NCBI GenBank assembly: GCA_947579665.1 | Contig: OX388348.1 | Location: 13,082,001-13,146,000, forward strand | Origin: Sympetrum striolatum | Taxonomy: Eukaryota > Arthropoda > Insecta > Odonata > Libellulidae | Reading direction: 5' to 3' | Length of the DNA: 64,000 bases | Shown here: positions 10,911-23,094 of the stretch, piece after piece | Layout: the number at the start of each line of letters is the position of its first letter | Numbering within the stretch: the stretch's first letter is position 1 | Notes under the pieces: generated by a model | The model's input: the letters and a program-made list of their open reading frames with translations, nothing else | Told to the model about the DNA's origin: nothing | Databases searched by the model: none | Position numbers and translations under genes: made by a program

Positions 10911-11784
10911 CTCTAGCATCATGGATAGCGACCTAGGACCCATTCCTTCCTCGGTATTGTTTTCTCTCACTGAAGTCACACAACAAAATGCATAAGTACC
11001 CTCACTCCTCCCCTAACACCCTTATTACTCTTCTTCTCTAAATGATGGCAACGTAGCTGCCGAAATATCGTACATATAGAGAATGATACGCTTGCACGAT
11101 CTTAGTCTCGGAGAGCCCCACGGTTCGGGTACTTCTGCACGATGGGTTGCTCGCAAACAACGGCAATTTGGAGCTTTTTAACTCTTCGGCTACCAAGGTA
11201 TTTTACATCTTACTCTCCCAGAGGGGGTAATTGGATTACCCCAGAATTGTTTGCGTTTTGAGTGTTCACATACATGTTTAAAGCAATAAAACTATGAATT
11301 TATCTTAAAAATGAATGATAATAGATTAATAAGTGATATTTGCTTTTGTTGAATGCCTTTTTCGTCAAATATAAGCAAAAAACAGTCACATTTCAAAAAT
11401 CTTCTCCACCTGCCTATCAAATACTTATTGAACTTAACAAAGTTATGTATAGTCATATTCTGAATGGCTTCAACAACGTTTAGGAATTATTTCACATAAG
11501 GAGCACTTAGAAAAATGTTGGTTTTGCTTATGAACATATGTCTAGTTTTCCTGTCTTCACTTCTTTTACAGAGGTGAAGATAGCATATCGTTTCCCAGTA
11601 AGGTTTTTCATTAAAATTAAACCAAAAGTTTGTGATTGACGAAAAAATACGCAAAGAATAAAATTATTAGATCTTGAAGAAGAAATACTTAGACGCAAGA
11701 AATTATTTTAACTCGTTTAACCTAAATAACAGAGAAAAATGATCGCAGGGGTAACTGAGTAGCCTTGGCAGCCGAAGGGTTAAC
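10911..11784. other. AT-rich DNA, no gene seen
   Basis: No recognisable gene or dispersed repeat. A short GC-richer patch lies at 11095-11180. Confidence 0.45.
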
Positions 11785-11852
11785 TCAAATATGTCGACGA
11801 TCTGATAAATCCCGTCGATTCCATGGCGACAATTGTAGACGATTTTGAGGGG
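11785..11852 (+). repeat. Dispersed unit, copy 3
   Basis: This contains TCGACGATCTGATAAATCCC, then a CGATTCCATGGCGACAATTG segment. It is the same unit as at 9665-9728 and 10621-10690, in the same orientation. Confidence 0.5.
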
Positions 11853-12390
11853 TTAATTTTCCCGATCTTTTTTTATTATTTCCGGAGAATCCCCGAAAAT
11901 AACAGGGGATGAAACCGACATAGGATTTCCGCGTTCAGTTTGTTAATGAATGAATCATCGGATTTCGCTTGCGGTTGAGTCCCGGGAATCCGTCTTTAGA
12001 CTGTAGTGGAGTGGGCAGTCAATGGCGATGAACTGCGGTGGGATTTCTAATGAAGACGGTTAAACCTTTCGATAAGATTTGAAAGGGGGCGTTATATTGG
12101 TGGAACTGAAGAGAGGAAAAAGCAATTTTCCGAGTATCGATTTACATTGATGAGAATAAATTTCCGGGAAGCAAAATTAAATCTGTGCAATTCCGACATC
12201 AGATCAGCTCAGAGGTGGCATTAACTCCGTTTCAATGAGTATTAATTACTGGATTTCTACTTCTATGATTATTATTATTATATTCTACTATGATTTTTAC
12301 TTTTTGGAATACTATTATAATATGACCGTAGACTATAAATGAGTACGTCGTACTATATTTTGATTCTAGACTTGCTTTGCTCAAAAAAAT
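11853..12390. other. Mixed-composition DNA, no gene seen
   Basis: A GC-moderate section (11860-12230) followed by AT-rich sequence with an ATTATT run at 12270-12282. No gene is evident. Confidence 0.45.
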
Positions 12391-12815
12391 AATACAATAA
12401 TGCTCTTAAGTGCTTTGTTACTAATAAAAATACCAATAAATGCCCTAAATACGTCGTCATAGATCTTCATTGTTTGGCATCATAATTAGTTATTAATAAT
12501 ACAATAATGCTCTTAAGTGCTTTTTTACTGATAAAAATACCAAACAGTGCCCTTAATACGTCGTCATAGATCTTCATTGTTTGGTATCATTATCAGTTAA
12601 TTATTTTACAATTATTGTTTTAAGTTTTTGAAACTGATTGAAATACCAAATACTCCGCCTTAATAGATCATTTGTAACATTGTTGGTTACAATTAATACA
12701 ACAATGCTCATAAGTACTTTGGCATTGATAACCATAGCAATCACCGTCCTAAATACGCCTTAGTAGAGCTCCATTGTTTGGTATCGTTATTAGTTATGAT
12801 TTCCTATTGTTGAAA
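12391..12815 (+). repeat. Tandem array, about 107-bp unit, four copies
   Basis: Four copies of a unit of about 107 bp. The first two are very similar: AATACAATAATGCTCTTAAG starts at about 12391 and again at about 12498. Each unit carries ATAAAAATACCAA, then CGTCGTCATAGATCTTCATT and GTTTGG. Copies near 12604 and 12695 are more diverged and the third is shorter. AT-rich, rich in ATTGTT, non-coding. Confidence 0.8.
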
Positions 12816-15299
12816 GAGTTCATACTGACTCTAGATATTGAGTCATTAACGCCGTATTGACTGTTTTGTCTAATACCCCTCCTCCTTCTTGTTTGCAGCC
12901 TGCTCTGTTTTTCATTCAATTACTTGATTTCTTCAGCCATGCGTGATAGCTTCGCCCTATTTAATTTATCCATTATTTTCCTACATATATTTCGTTTAAT
13001 TCTCCGAAAGAACAAAGTAATTAGATTTTTCAATATTTAGCGCGTGGTTAATAATAGATTTTCTGAAAAAACCTAGGCTGCGGAAGAGCTTGAGTAAATG
13101 AATTTAAACGATAAATCATTTACCTTTGTATGTTGGTAGGTATTTATGTAACTAATTTTTCCTTGTTTAAAAATTATTATTCACCTATATTTATTTGATA
13201 TTATTTTAACTTATTAGTTTCCGAATATGGGCAGTAATCAATAGAAAAAATAATCCCAGAAGTGAACTACCAAATTAGAAACATTCGAATAAAGAATCAA
13301 ACTATCACAATGTTTAAGAATAAATTAAATCAAGTCCTCGATTAGTAAGATAAATGAAGTGACAGTCAGTATTGTAGCAATTTCGATCAATAAAATAAAT
13401 AATAAATCATAGTTTATTTATTTACTGAGATAATTGTTTAAGTAACAATGGCTTTGTACTGCTCAGAAAAATTGAAATAATAATGAAAGATTTTTGTAAA
13501 ACGTAATGATATTCGAGCCGAAAGCTGTAATAATATTGAGCCAAAATTGTTGAAATATAATCGGATAAATAATTAATTCACGCTTTAGAAAAGAAAGTTT
13601 CTGTTTTCTAAGGGTAGCCATGCGTCAGTTTATCCTGGTTTCATATTCGTATGTTTTCCCGCTTGAGTTGAATTATATATTAGAATTAAATAATCCAGAT
13701 TCTATTGGAGCACATTCTTTAAATTTCATCAGCTTTCTTTTTATTTTCTAACTTATCTTTTGACTTTGACCGTAAAATACTCGGAATCCATTGATAAAAA
13801 AGCCGTCTGTATTCTAATTTCGTTAAAGAAGAGGTAGGAAGTAAAAGAGAACGAAGAAAAAGATTACGCTTTTCGTTGTAATGCCGTGGCCACGATTTCT
13901 CCGTAAGCTGAATCAGAACAATGGTTTTGTGCTTCGACACCTTTTCTGGATTTACAATTCAAATTCCCTTCTGCTCGTCGAATGATAAGAAAGTACCTAG
14001 GCAAGAGTGGAAAACGCCTACTCCGCGGAATTTCTCGCTCAGAGGAAAAAAAATCTACTTCGGTTTTCAGGAGAGAGTCCACGGCGAGACAGCAGATAAA
14101 AAAAAACGAAATTTAATTTTTATCTAATCCGCAAGGTTTTTCACTTGCTAAATAGGGAATCCTGGATACCGGTGAATATAAATCGAGCAAGGAAATACTT
14201 TCGAATTCTTCGGTGGATAACGAGAATAAAGCCATTTTGAGAGACCGCGGCTTATATGTGTAGAGAATTTGATTCGCTGAAAAATTTAGATCCTATTTTT
14301 TTTAAACCCTGGAAGCCGCTACCGAAATTAATGGAATTTAATCAGAATGATACTTTTCGTTACCGAAAGGAAATTACGATCCTGGGAGCATTGCGGTTTC
14401 TGCTGGAAATGACGCCATAGATCGCGTACGTATGAAATTGCGAATGAGCTATCTATTTCACACACTGCGCTAAATTTTCGCGTTAGGAATTTCTAAAATT
14501 TAATACAAATTACTGGATTCGCGGAGCGGGATGTAAATTTCAGGAAGCGTTTTGAATGAACTCTTTCAGAAAAGGATGAAGCACGTCTGTACTACATCCT
14601 GTGTGTTATTATCATTATTAGAAAAAATTTTAATGCTTCACTTATATACAGTAATGAAAATGATTCTTTTTTCTGTTTTAAATATACATGTATGTAATTG
14701 CAGAAAGGCTATACTAATTTATATTTCATTCAAAAAGGCCATTTGTCGAAATAAGTTACATATAAAAAGAAGAAAGAATTCATCTATTTATGTTAACTTT
14801 AATGAAAACATGCAATATTTATGTAACTTAGAAAACTATCGAATTTAATCACTAGGAAGAATATATATATATTTCACTCAGTCAATAGTATTTAGTTCGT
14901 TTTTATGTGGTTTTGCATTTTTTTTCAAAATAATACGAACAGTAAACGGCTTCCTAATTAATTAATTTTGAGAAAATTAAACTATTTTTAAGTATCGTTG
15001 CACTATCTCGAGGCATACGCCATGTAAAAGGTGATTCAGCAAAGAAACCTATTCTTGCAACGAAGTGTAGTTCAGCTAAATATGTTCGTACCTTAGGTGA
15101 AATAAGGAGAAAACTTTGGTAAAATGTTTTAGGTTTGAAAAAGTATCGCCTTGACAACCACAGGTATTGTGGAAGTTATCTCTCATAAGAATGAATGGGG
15201 AAGATAGAAGATTCTATTAGTAATGAATTGGGGATCAAGAATTATAATATTTACGATTTTACTGATATTTTCTTAGGATTTCAAATTATTGTCTATGTC
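12816..15299. other. AT-rich DNA with a GC-richer patch, no gene seen
   Basis: Mostly AT-rich unique sequence. A GC-richer section at about 13860-14420 holds overlapping short open frames on both strands without recognisable domains. No repeat copy was matched here. Confidence 0.4.
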
Positions 15300-15304
15300 T
15301 ATGT

Positions 15305-15420
15305 AAGAACCCTGCAAGCCGCCTTTCGGCGTGTGGCAGGGGGTGCAAGCACCTTGACTTTATTTTCCTAAACGGTTGCTTTCGCGTATACTTCTATACG
15401 CGATTCGAATTATTAACGCA
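15305..15420. repeat. Hairpin-bearing dispersed repeat fragment
   Basis: Positions 15309-15344 read ACCCTGCAAGCCGCC, then GGCGTGTGGCAGGGGGT, which pair as a hairpin with ACCCTGC at one end and GCAGGGGGT at the other. Further on, CGCGTATA (15383-15390) and TATACGCG (15395-15402) form a perfect 8-bp stem. From memory, similar CCCTGCAAGCC...GGCAGGGGGT strings recur in many arthropod genomes, so this is probably part of a mobile repeat. Confidence 0.5.
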
Positions 15421-16530
15421 AACCGTCATTACGTAATCATTATGTATCACCAGGCTTTCAAGTAATTATGAAAAACATTTACTAACTGCTATGACTCAAG
15501 AATAATCTACATGGAGCAAACAAGTATACAATTGAACCTAGCTTAAAATTTGAATTCTGGAAAAAGATTTTGGCTCCAACCAAAAGTTAAGAGCTTTTAA
15601 TTCACTAATATATATGATGAACAAAATAAGGTTAAAATATAAGAAAAATATTGATATTGGATTTTAGAAAAAATAATTATTATTTAATATGTAAAATACT
15701 CGTACCAAGATCAACACTTGAAAAATTATACTTTGGGATTTGATACTGATAATACTTACAATTAAATCAAATTGAAACACAATGTTTTATCATTTTTCAT
15801 CCAAAAATCATGAAAAAAGGCATTTTTTAAGACCACCATTAAGGAAATTATAATCGGTCTACATATACGTGAGTATTAAACATAAATGTCCAAAAATTCT
15901 CTCGTTACTACAGTGACAAAATAGCGATTGGAGGTATAATTCAGTATAAAACACTAAAATAAATCACAATCATGCATCTTTATCCTTTTTGCAGGAATCA
16001 ATTAAATTGTCGCTAATTTATCAGATATTTAAATTCTTAGTTATTGACCAATTATAACACTTCATGAATCAATGTACCGCAGTTCACCAATAAAAACTTT
16101 AATCCACTGAAAGAGTAACTCGCGTGGGGATGATCATTAACTAAACAATTTATCACTTACGGTAAATTTGGCTGCGAAGCTATTCGACAAAGTAGCGAAG
16201 ATTTTAGAAAATCCACGCATGACGGGACGCCCCAAATACCTGATGCAACATCGAATATATGGCGGACCCATAATTATTTGTAAATCTAGTTAATCCTGGC
16301 GGGACCGAATTTGGGGCTCCGGTGGCGTAATTGAAATTCAGCATGACGTCGATTCAAAAACACATAAAATGCAAACAGTAATGTCCTAAATCCTCCTGAT
16401 TAACTAAAGCAGCATTTTGCTTGGTTAAATCGCTAAATTCTCGGCCAGCCGATATACTATTTGAGCTGAAGTTTGCTATACGTAGGTTCCCTTGTCGAGG
16501 ATTGCGTTGCATTCCCATAAACGTGCTTAC
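15421..16530. other. AT-rich DNA, no gene seen
   Basis: AT-rich unique sequence with dense stops. A slightly GC-richer segment lies at 16120-16350. No gene is evident. Confidence 0.45.
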
Positions 16531-16534
16531 TCTT

Positions 16535-16680
16535 CCTAGAAGCAAGGGCAAACTACCTCACTCCTCATATTGCCTAGTAAGCCTCATTCCTCTCTACAAG
16601 CCATCATTTACTAATATTAGAGAGTGTGAGGCTTAAAAATTCCTTTGGACTGAATTATATACAGACAGATTTCTATTCTT
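16535..16680 (+). repeat. REP-A copy 2
   Basis: The core GGCAAACTACCTCACTCCTC begins at about 16547 and TTGCCTAGTAAGCCTCATTCC follows. The hairpin is present in its own version: AGCCTCATTCCTCTCT pairs with AGAGAGTGTGAGGCT around 16620-16635. The change from GAGGTT in copy 1 to GAGGCT here restores pairing with AGCC, which hints that the stem matters. The tail carries an ACAGACAG-type end. Confidence 0.65.
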
Positions 16681-16721
16681 TCCAGGACTTGCTAAAGACT
16701 TACAGCAACATACGTTTTTCT

Positions 16722-16980
16722 CTCCTTATAATAATTATAAAGGACTTTTTCAGGGCGAGATAGAGACCATATAGTCTCTTCTTACGTCCAACCCTTCCTC
16801 TTATAAATTTAAAAAAGATATAATTGAAACATAAACTTGAAAAAAACAGTATACTGAAGAAGACTACTTTGTGGATTAAAAAACCTAATCTAAGAGCTTA
16901 GGAAATAATTTCCAGTACAGGAAAACACCCACAAAAAGGAGGCTGCGAAAAACCTGCGAAACCTACAGATAGGAAAACAA
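16722..16980 (+). repeat. REP-B copy 1
   Basis: This shares with 48810-49030 the blocks GCGAGATAGAGACC/GCGAGATTGAGAC, AGTCTCTTCTT, TCCAACC, CAGGAAAACACCCACAA and GAAAAACCTGCG. The order of blocks is the same in both. A shorter reverse-strand copy lies at 60245-60350. It is a dispersed element of unknown class, probably the 3' part of a retroposon since microsatellite-like ATAAT runs sit beside its edges. Confidence 0.6.
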
Positions 16981-17300
16981 AATTTAGCGATGAAATCAGA
17001 TTGAATATTTAAAAGAATAAGAAGACAAATCAATATTATCATACAAAAACAAAAGAAAAAACATACAATTATACATTCACAGGTAAATAGGTAAAAACCT
17101 ACTTCCCATTACCAGCTAAACTTCTTCGGAAACAAGATTGCAAGAGAGTACCCAAATACTCAGATATAAACTGAGACCTTTCTGGATTACACGACACTTT
17201 CTCTTGAAAAATCTATATACACCCATCAGTGGACGATATTCACGTGAGATTTGAATTAGCGAGAAAGAAATACGCCATTCTGTGTATGCAAAAAAATCAA
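16981..17300. other. A-rich DNA, no gene seen
   Basis: A-rich sequence just after REP-B copy 1. No gene or matched repeat. Confidence 0.4.
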
Positions 17301-17309
17301 TTGGACTCC

Positions 17310-17500
17310 CCGCTCCGGTGTGCGCCCTGAGGCAACTGCCTTACTTAGTTAAAGCCCGAAGCCCAGATACTTTCCTTATTTTCATTCAAAGCGGAAAGTG
17401 AGGTATGTCAATTGGTGTCAGTTACCAGAACCTCTAGAAAAGGCTGGAAATGTATTTGATCAGGGCCGGTTTGAGGAATAAAACGAGGCAGCCTGCCATT
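17310..17500. repeat. hAT-like terminal fragments
   Basis: CAGGGCCGGTTTGAGG begins at about 17461, followed by AACGAGGCAGCCTGCC. Upstream, 17325-17365 reads in reverse complement as a related GGCAGTTGCCTCAGGGCGCAC segment. A similar string, GAGGCTGCCGCCTCAGGGTG, lies at about 37280-37300. CAGGGCCGG starts are familiar from hAT-type elements. Boundaries and orientation are not resolved. Confidence 0.35.
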
Positions 17501-18640
17501 GGCATTGGAATCATACCACCATCAATATGATTGCCCCCAGCGAATTAGAATTGCAGAACTATTGTTTCGATAAAATTTGCGAAATTATAAGTAAGGCTTA
17601 ACAGAAAGATTTTCCAAAATCCATCATAGCACTTAAAATGAGCATTATAGTGACTGAAGAACAGAAACGGAAAAAGTTTTTCCGCAGGAAAATAATTCCT
17701 GTTTTTTAATTAACTTTAGTATAAATCAAAAGCAAAAAATGTTTTGCTCTTCTGGTTTACGCAAAGGTTAATAAAAAAATTGGAATTAGTTTGATGTGGA
17801 AAAGTTTTTCCTGTTCTTTCGTCATGGAGTACCACAAAGTTACTCGCAAGTCAGTTGATTTTATAGTGACTGTTTACAATATCTATTGCTGTCTTTATAG
17901 CTGTAGTACTATGTCATACCATTAATATCAGGAAGGGATTATTAAGAAGTGGGTGAAAGGGAAATTAAAGAAATAAATTGTAATACTAGTTGCCTGCAAC
18001 AATGAAACCGAGTGGTAAAATCGGAATTAAAATTTTAACGTTTACCATGCTAAAACTCCACACAGAAATGGATTAAAACAACAGCAGTGACATGAGATGA
18101 TTATAGAAAATTTTAAACTGAAACAAAACACCCAAAAAGAGGAGGTGCAGTACACTGGCGCCGGACATAACAAAGAAAAAGGAAGAGGGATATATTGTAA
18201 TATAAAGGGTTATGAATATCACAAAAGCTATATGCAGCAGATACGAATGTAATAGAAAACATTCCTTCATGCTGGAGTATAAAATGATTCACGGGAACAA
18301 ATGAATGTATAAATCATAAGAGATAATAAAGACAATAATTTCAGTGAAAATTGAACGCAATACTAGGTATGTATCTTATTTTCGTGCATAATACGGACTT
18401 AGAGAAATAATTTTGATTCTGTTAAAAAAATACAAAGAATGAAATTATTTCTGAACGCAATGATGAGAGACACCATTCATTATTGAGAATCGACTGTCCG
18501 AACAATCAAAGCAGCGAAGGAGCAGCGTATATAATACGGAGGTCATAGGTTCGAAATTGGGTTTTTCAGGTTAGGGAATAGCTGGGTGTGTTTATAAATA
18601 GTAATAATTATTGCAATACATGTAATTGTGATCTTACTTC
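17501..18640. other. AT-rich DNA, no gene seen
   Basis: AT-rich unique sequence with short open frames only. No matched repeat. Confidence 0.45.
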
Positions 18641-18644
18641 CTGT

Positions 18645-19075
18645 TTCCATTAGAGAAGTTATTATTACTTTTATTAATAAATAACAATTGAAGCTAAGAA
18701 CATCGGGTTGTCTCAACAATGACAAGAGCCGAAATTTTTGCCTCACAGCAGCAAAGTGAGACTCTTAGTAATAAATAATTATAGAAAAGTCTAATTAACA
18801 AACAATGTACATAGAGGGCGCTCAAAAAACGTAGTATCAAGGAATAACAATTGATATCAACAATATCGGGATGTCTTAGCAATGTCAACAGCCGAAATTG
18901 TTGCCTCACAGCAGCCATGTAAGACCTGATTCTTGACGAACTGAATGAGTAAACAATAAAGCACTGCAAAACAAATATAAAGTCAAGAAATAACAATTGA
19001 CGACAAAAATACCGGGAAGGGAGTCTCAACAATGACATCAGCTACAATTGTTGCCTCGAGGAAGCCATGTGTCTG
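18645..19075. repeat. Tandem array, about 150-165-bp unit, three copies
   Basis: ATAACAATTG recurs at 18681, 18844 and about 18990. Each copy continues with a TCGGG or CCGGG word, a TCTCAACAATG or TCTTAGCAATG word, a GCCGAAATTGTTGCCTC-type block and CAGCAGCC or GAAGCCATG. Units are about 146-163 bp apart. Non-coding and rich in AACAAT/ATTGTT. Confidence 0.8.
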
Positions 19076-19079
19076 AAGC

Positions 19080-20110
19080 GTTTTCTAAATTTTATCGCAT
19101 TTTATTCAAAACCTCAGCATTAAGAGAGTTTCAGTCAGTACATATATAAAAGAATCCACCGAGAGCGATGAAAGGCATGGCCATCCTTCCTCGGAACGGA
19201 AACTAGAAGATATTTAATCTAAAAATTTCAACATCCGAGGACATTCAGTTCACTTCATCCATTTAATCCGATTTAAAGAACCGTTCCTTTGCACTCTTTC
19301 GAGAGCGTCTCCCATTTTATTCCTTTCGGATTTTTTCCTTTGACTTCCCTCCCGTCCGCACACCCTCTTGTAATTTGAAAGGTCTACTTTTCCGCGACTT
19401 CCCTTAATTACTTAAATTAAAATAGGGGAGAAAAAGCGGCGGTTTATCATAGATTAATAAATCGGCCGGCCTTTTGTCGCGGCGGAACGGAAAAAGTTTT
19501 TCGACGCACCGAAGAATACACAAATAAATCCCCATACGAATACTTTTGAATTGCAGATCGCAGCGTTTAACTTTGAGCATTTTTCTTCGGGATCAGCCGG
19601 GATTAAAAAGGTTCCTAGCTTAGAGGGGATTCGCTTTTTCCCTTATTGATGGGGGGATCGTTTGCAAAAATTTAACTATTTGAACTGCGGCGAGGGAAAG
19701 AGTTTACTTTTAATAATTTAGCCTTGGGGTCTAGGGATAATCCTTAGGAATAGAGAATTTCCCTGATTGCTATTAAAAGCTTTTACCTATAATATACTAA
19801 ATGCGAACTTTCTGAGGGATATTTATGACCAAAATAGTAAGCTATATCCTGTTTTATACTAAATAGATATTGTTACTTTCGACTTCACACACGTTTTGAC
19901 AAATGTGAAGATTTTTGAAGACAAATAGTTTTTTTGCTTTACTTACGGAAAATTTGCAAGTGTGTACAATATCTAATCATTTCTAAAACAAAACGGTATT
20001 AATCCCGTTACAAATAGAGGGTTTGCATCCTTATTGAAAGCAATTAAATTTTATTATCACGTATATTGATTACTTTAAACTCACCAAGTAACATCTATGT
20101 TTAAATACCC
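19080..20110. other. GC-richer island then AT-rich DNA
   Basis: Bases 19180-19720 are GC-richer, with CGGCCGGCC and GGCGGCGG-type words. Bases 19720-20110 return to AT-rich sequence. No coding frame is convincing. Confidence 0.4.
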
Positions 20111-20111
20111 G

Positions 20112-20335
20112 ACGCCCTACCTCCATATTTTTAATGCCTAGTTACTGTTGCCCTTCACCGGTGAAGTCCTACTAAGCTCTGGTGAACTTGTCAGGGGGTG
20201 TTTCACCGAGGCAACAGTAACAACGGACTCACACAACCATTCCCTGATCGGAAAAATCCGATCAGCCGGGATTCAAACCCGGGACCCTGGGGTAGGAGCG
20301 ATAGCTTAGAAGGCCACTTGGCCACCAAGGCCGGT
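20112..20335 (-). mobile_element. tRNA-derived SINE, reverse orientation
   Basis: Read on the minus strand from 20335 it begins CCGGCCTTGGTGGCCAAGTGG, which holds a Pol III A box, and has the B-box region GGGTTTGAATCCCGG at 20266-20280. It continues CTGATCGGATTTTTCCGATC, then GGGAATGGTTGTGTGAG. The head matches the + strand SINE at 33727. The distal tail differs and holds a perfect 12-bp inverted repeat, GTTACTGTTGCC at 20141-20152 with its complement at 20210-20221. Degraded, non-autonomous, needing another element's reverse transcriptase. Confidence 0.85.
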
Positions 20336-21740
20336 AAATATATAATAAAGCGAGTTTTATAGGAAAACCTCATTTTAATCCAATATTACTTAAAAGACAA
20401 TAAAAACTCTCACAAAAGGTCTATGCTGTGATAAAAAGGTGTCTCAACTAGTTCGAAAGCTTGAAGAGTGAGACCGATACAGCACCGAAATTTGGCGATT
20501 TCGTTTAACCGGAACGAAAACAGGTTAATTTAGTTGTCAGGTTACTAATTTCATAAATAAAACATTAGACAATATTCAGTGGAAAATATTGAGATACATA
20601 GGCTGGTGTAGTAAAAATTTCATCTAAGTATATTTATTTATCCACTATACTATTTAAATCACATAGTGACCATTTTGGTCTTTTGTCTATCCTTGATGTA
20701 TTACTAATTTAAATTAATTGTAAATTATAAGAGCACGCCACAAAAAATAAAATATCACCTTCTTTCAGCCGATGAGGAAAAATTTCAACTATAAATATGT
20801 TGGAGAAAGGGGGTAAGGTGATTCTGCATCTTCAGGAAGCACCTAGGAAACTTTGCTTGGAAGGGACACGAAATATTCTGAATAGATCGAGGCTCGAACC
20901 AGGACCTCCCTACAATAAGTTGGTTGCTGTAATAGTTTAAAAATTCTAATCTTAGAAAGACTCTATTTAAAATATTCACGCAGTTTAAGTAATATTTCCG
21001 ACCAATTTCCGAAATTTACGTTTTTATTTGACTGCGGCATGTGTCGCAAAGCATTGAAAATCATTATTTATTTATGTCTATAGCACAAACAGGATAACCC
21101 ACTAAGCTGCGCTGTAATATATAATAATAAAACAAAGAAAACAATTAAGCACAAATCAAATAAAACAAATTAACGTAGACATAAGGTTAAAACGCCAAGT
21201 ACAATAACATAATAAAGTAAAATACAATAAAATACATTAGAATATAAGGGAAAAACCATTTCACAAGTGTTGTTAAAATCCATAAAAGCTTAGCTTTAAA
21301 GATTCTATTCTATTAAAGCTTTTTATTACCTACAAGTCAATTCGTTATTGAAACCAAGCCTTTCCATGAACAGCTAGAAATGTTCTGATTATCATCTGTA
21401 CCAAAAAAAAAACAAATTATCAGAAGCAATAGTTACTGTAGCAGTTTCAAACGCCATCATCAAAAAGATTATCTATGAAAAGAAAATTTAAAAAATAATT
21501 GCGCACTTTAGGAGATACTTTCAACATTTCGCAAACGTGTCGCACAGCTTCGTAAATCCTTAATTCTTCGATACCTATTGTCTCTTTATTGAAACCAACG
21601 CTGGTTCTAAACTGCTCGCAGTAGTAGTTTATCAGTAGTAGACTCAAACTCGTCTGTCGTAAAAAAACCCAGAATGTCGGAATACATGAATTTGTCAAAT
21701 CATGCGTCAAAATATGCACCGGGTAGCTGACAATGTTACC
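20336..21740. other. AT-rich DNA, with a possible B-box relic
   Basis: AT-rich sequence, A-rich at 21110-21260. On the minus strand near 20885-20935 there is a GGTTCGAGCCT B-box-like string with tRNA-like surroundings, which may be an old SINE fragment. No gene is evident. Confidence 0.4.
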
Positions 21741-21749
21741 CGGGAAATC

Positions 21750-22140
21750 ATGTGCCTAAAAGAAACGAGACGGAGAGAGAGGGAAGGGGTAAAAGACGAG
21801 GACTTGAGAAAGAAAGATATTTAAGCGACGTTTTGAAGGGCTGCGGCGAAAATGGAAAGGAGAAAAAAAACTTGAACCCGCCTTTTTCCTCGTTGAATGA
21901 CGATTTGACCCAAAACTTTTGAGAAAGAGTTTCATGAAGGAGGGAGGGGCTTGAATTATGCTGGAAGGGTAAGGAAAAAGGTACAATTGCTCGGAAAAAA
22001 GCCGAGGGGGGGGGGCAGAGATCAAGGGAAGGAGAAGAGGACTTGGTAGAGAGTTTCAGAGTCCATTTGAAGGAGGTTTCGATTTGAAAGAAGGGGGATC
22101 GGGAAAGACGGAAAATATATCTGCGGAGGATATCTAAATT
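21750..22140 (+). repeat. Purine-rich tract
   Basis: Nearly 400 bp in which the + strand is mostly A and G, with GAGAGAGAGGGAAGGGG and a run of nine or so G near 22008. Long purine/pyrimidine asymmetry can form triplex or G-rich structures. No gene is evident; open frames on the minus strand reflect the pyrimidine bias. Confidence 0.6.
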
Positions 22141-22249
22141 GCCAGAATTTGAGGACCCCCCTCAGATGGGGAGATAAAGGGGGAAGAGGAGGAGGTGAAG
22201 GAGATGGGATTTACGTTGGAGGACAAGGGGTGGGTTTATTGGTGAGTGA

Positions 22250-22380
22250 ACGTGTGCGGACTTTTGCGCATCGGACAATTGCGTTCCGGAGAATTGCGTT
22301 CCGGACAATTACGTCCCGGACAATTCCGTCCCAGAAAATTGCATCCCGGACAATTGAGTCCCACTGACTTTTGCGTCCCT
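22250..22380 (+). repeat. 15-bp tandem repeat, left arm of a composite element
   Basis: About seven copies of a 15-bp unit like GCGTCCCGGACAATT, ending with TTTTGCGTCCCTATGCT near 22365-22382. The same repeat occurs in reverse complement at 23095-23258. A short direct copy GCGTCCCTATGCTTTT lies near 22979. The layout, two inverted arms of short tandem repeats about 1 kb apart, resembles that of 525-2935 although the sequences differ. Confidence 0.75.
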
Positions 22381-22784
22381 ATGCTCAAATGAATTTTTAA
22401 ATAACCACCTTTATTTTATATAAAACCAGTATTGGTATTTTATTAACTATAATTTTCTTTTTAAGTTAGTCAATGTAATGAAACATCACCATTTTAACGG
22501 GAGTTATTTGGTAAACAACGAAACCTCGCATCAATGAAGGGAGAGGTGGAGTTAACAAAATTCTCAATTAAGTGGCGATTAATTAATTTATTACGTTTAG
22601 TGTTTGACTTATGATAGCTGCCGGATGCAAACATTTCTGTGAAATTATTTAATTTGAATGGCGATTTCGTTACTCGCCGGTTAGAATAATTGCACTAATC
22701 AAGGTCTCTCCTTACGGAATGCCCGGAAAAGTGTTACTCATAGAGTCATTGTGCTTCACTTGCGTGGACATGTTCCGCCTATAG
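22381..22784. other. Interior of the composite element
   Basis: AT-rich DNA between the left arm and the REP-A insertion. No gene is evident. Confidence 0.4.
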
Positions 22785-22950
22785 CATTCTGGCTCAAAGA
22801 GGAAAGCAATGGCAAACTACCTCACTCCTCATCCTTCCTAGTGAACCTCATTCCTCTCTGTAAGCCCTTAGTAGCTTATGCCAGAGGGGATGAGGTACCA
22901 ACTGGCCTTTGGGCTGAATACCTTATAGACAGATGCAGAAAAATGGTTGG
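22785..22950 (+). repeat. REP-A copy 3, inside the composite element
   Basis: It carries GGCTCAAAGAGGAAAGC, the core GGCAAACTACCTCACTCCTC and then CCTCATTCCTCTCT pairing with AGAGGGGATGAGG near 22881-22894. A CCTTTGGGCTGAATACC block and GACAGATGCAGAAAAA close it. It lies between the inverted 15-bp arrays, so it probably inserted into that element. Confidence 0.7.
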
Positions 22951-23094
22951 GAATATCGATATGTTTATCTGATATTCGCGTCCCTATGCTTTTCACACTG
23001 TAATATTTTTTGGTTTAGTTGATAAAAGAGAAAACGCCTAAAACTACCCTTTCCTATTACTTCTGAAGATTTACTTATCCATTAAATGTATAAC

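Noticed and set aside
16421..23000. Shared peptide GKLPHSS-LV-LIPL-KP in two open frames as a protein family
   Set aside because: It is the translation of the REP-A core; the frame is not open through the element and copies with indels lose it.
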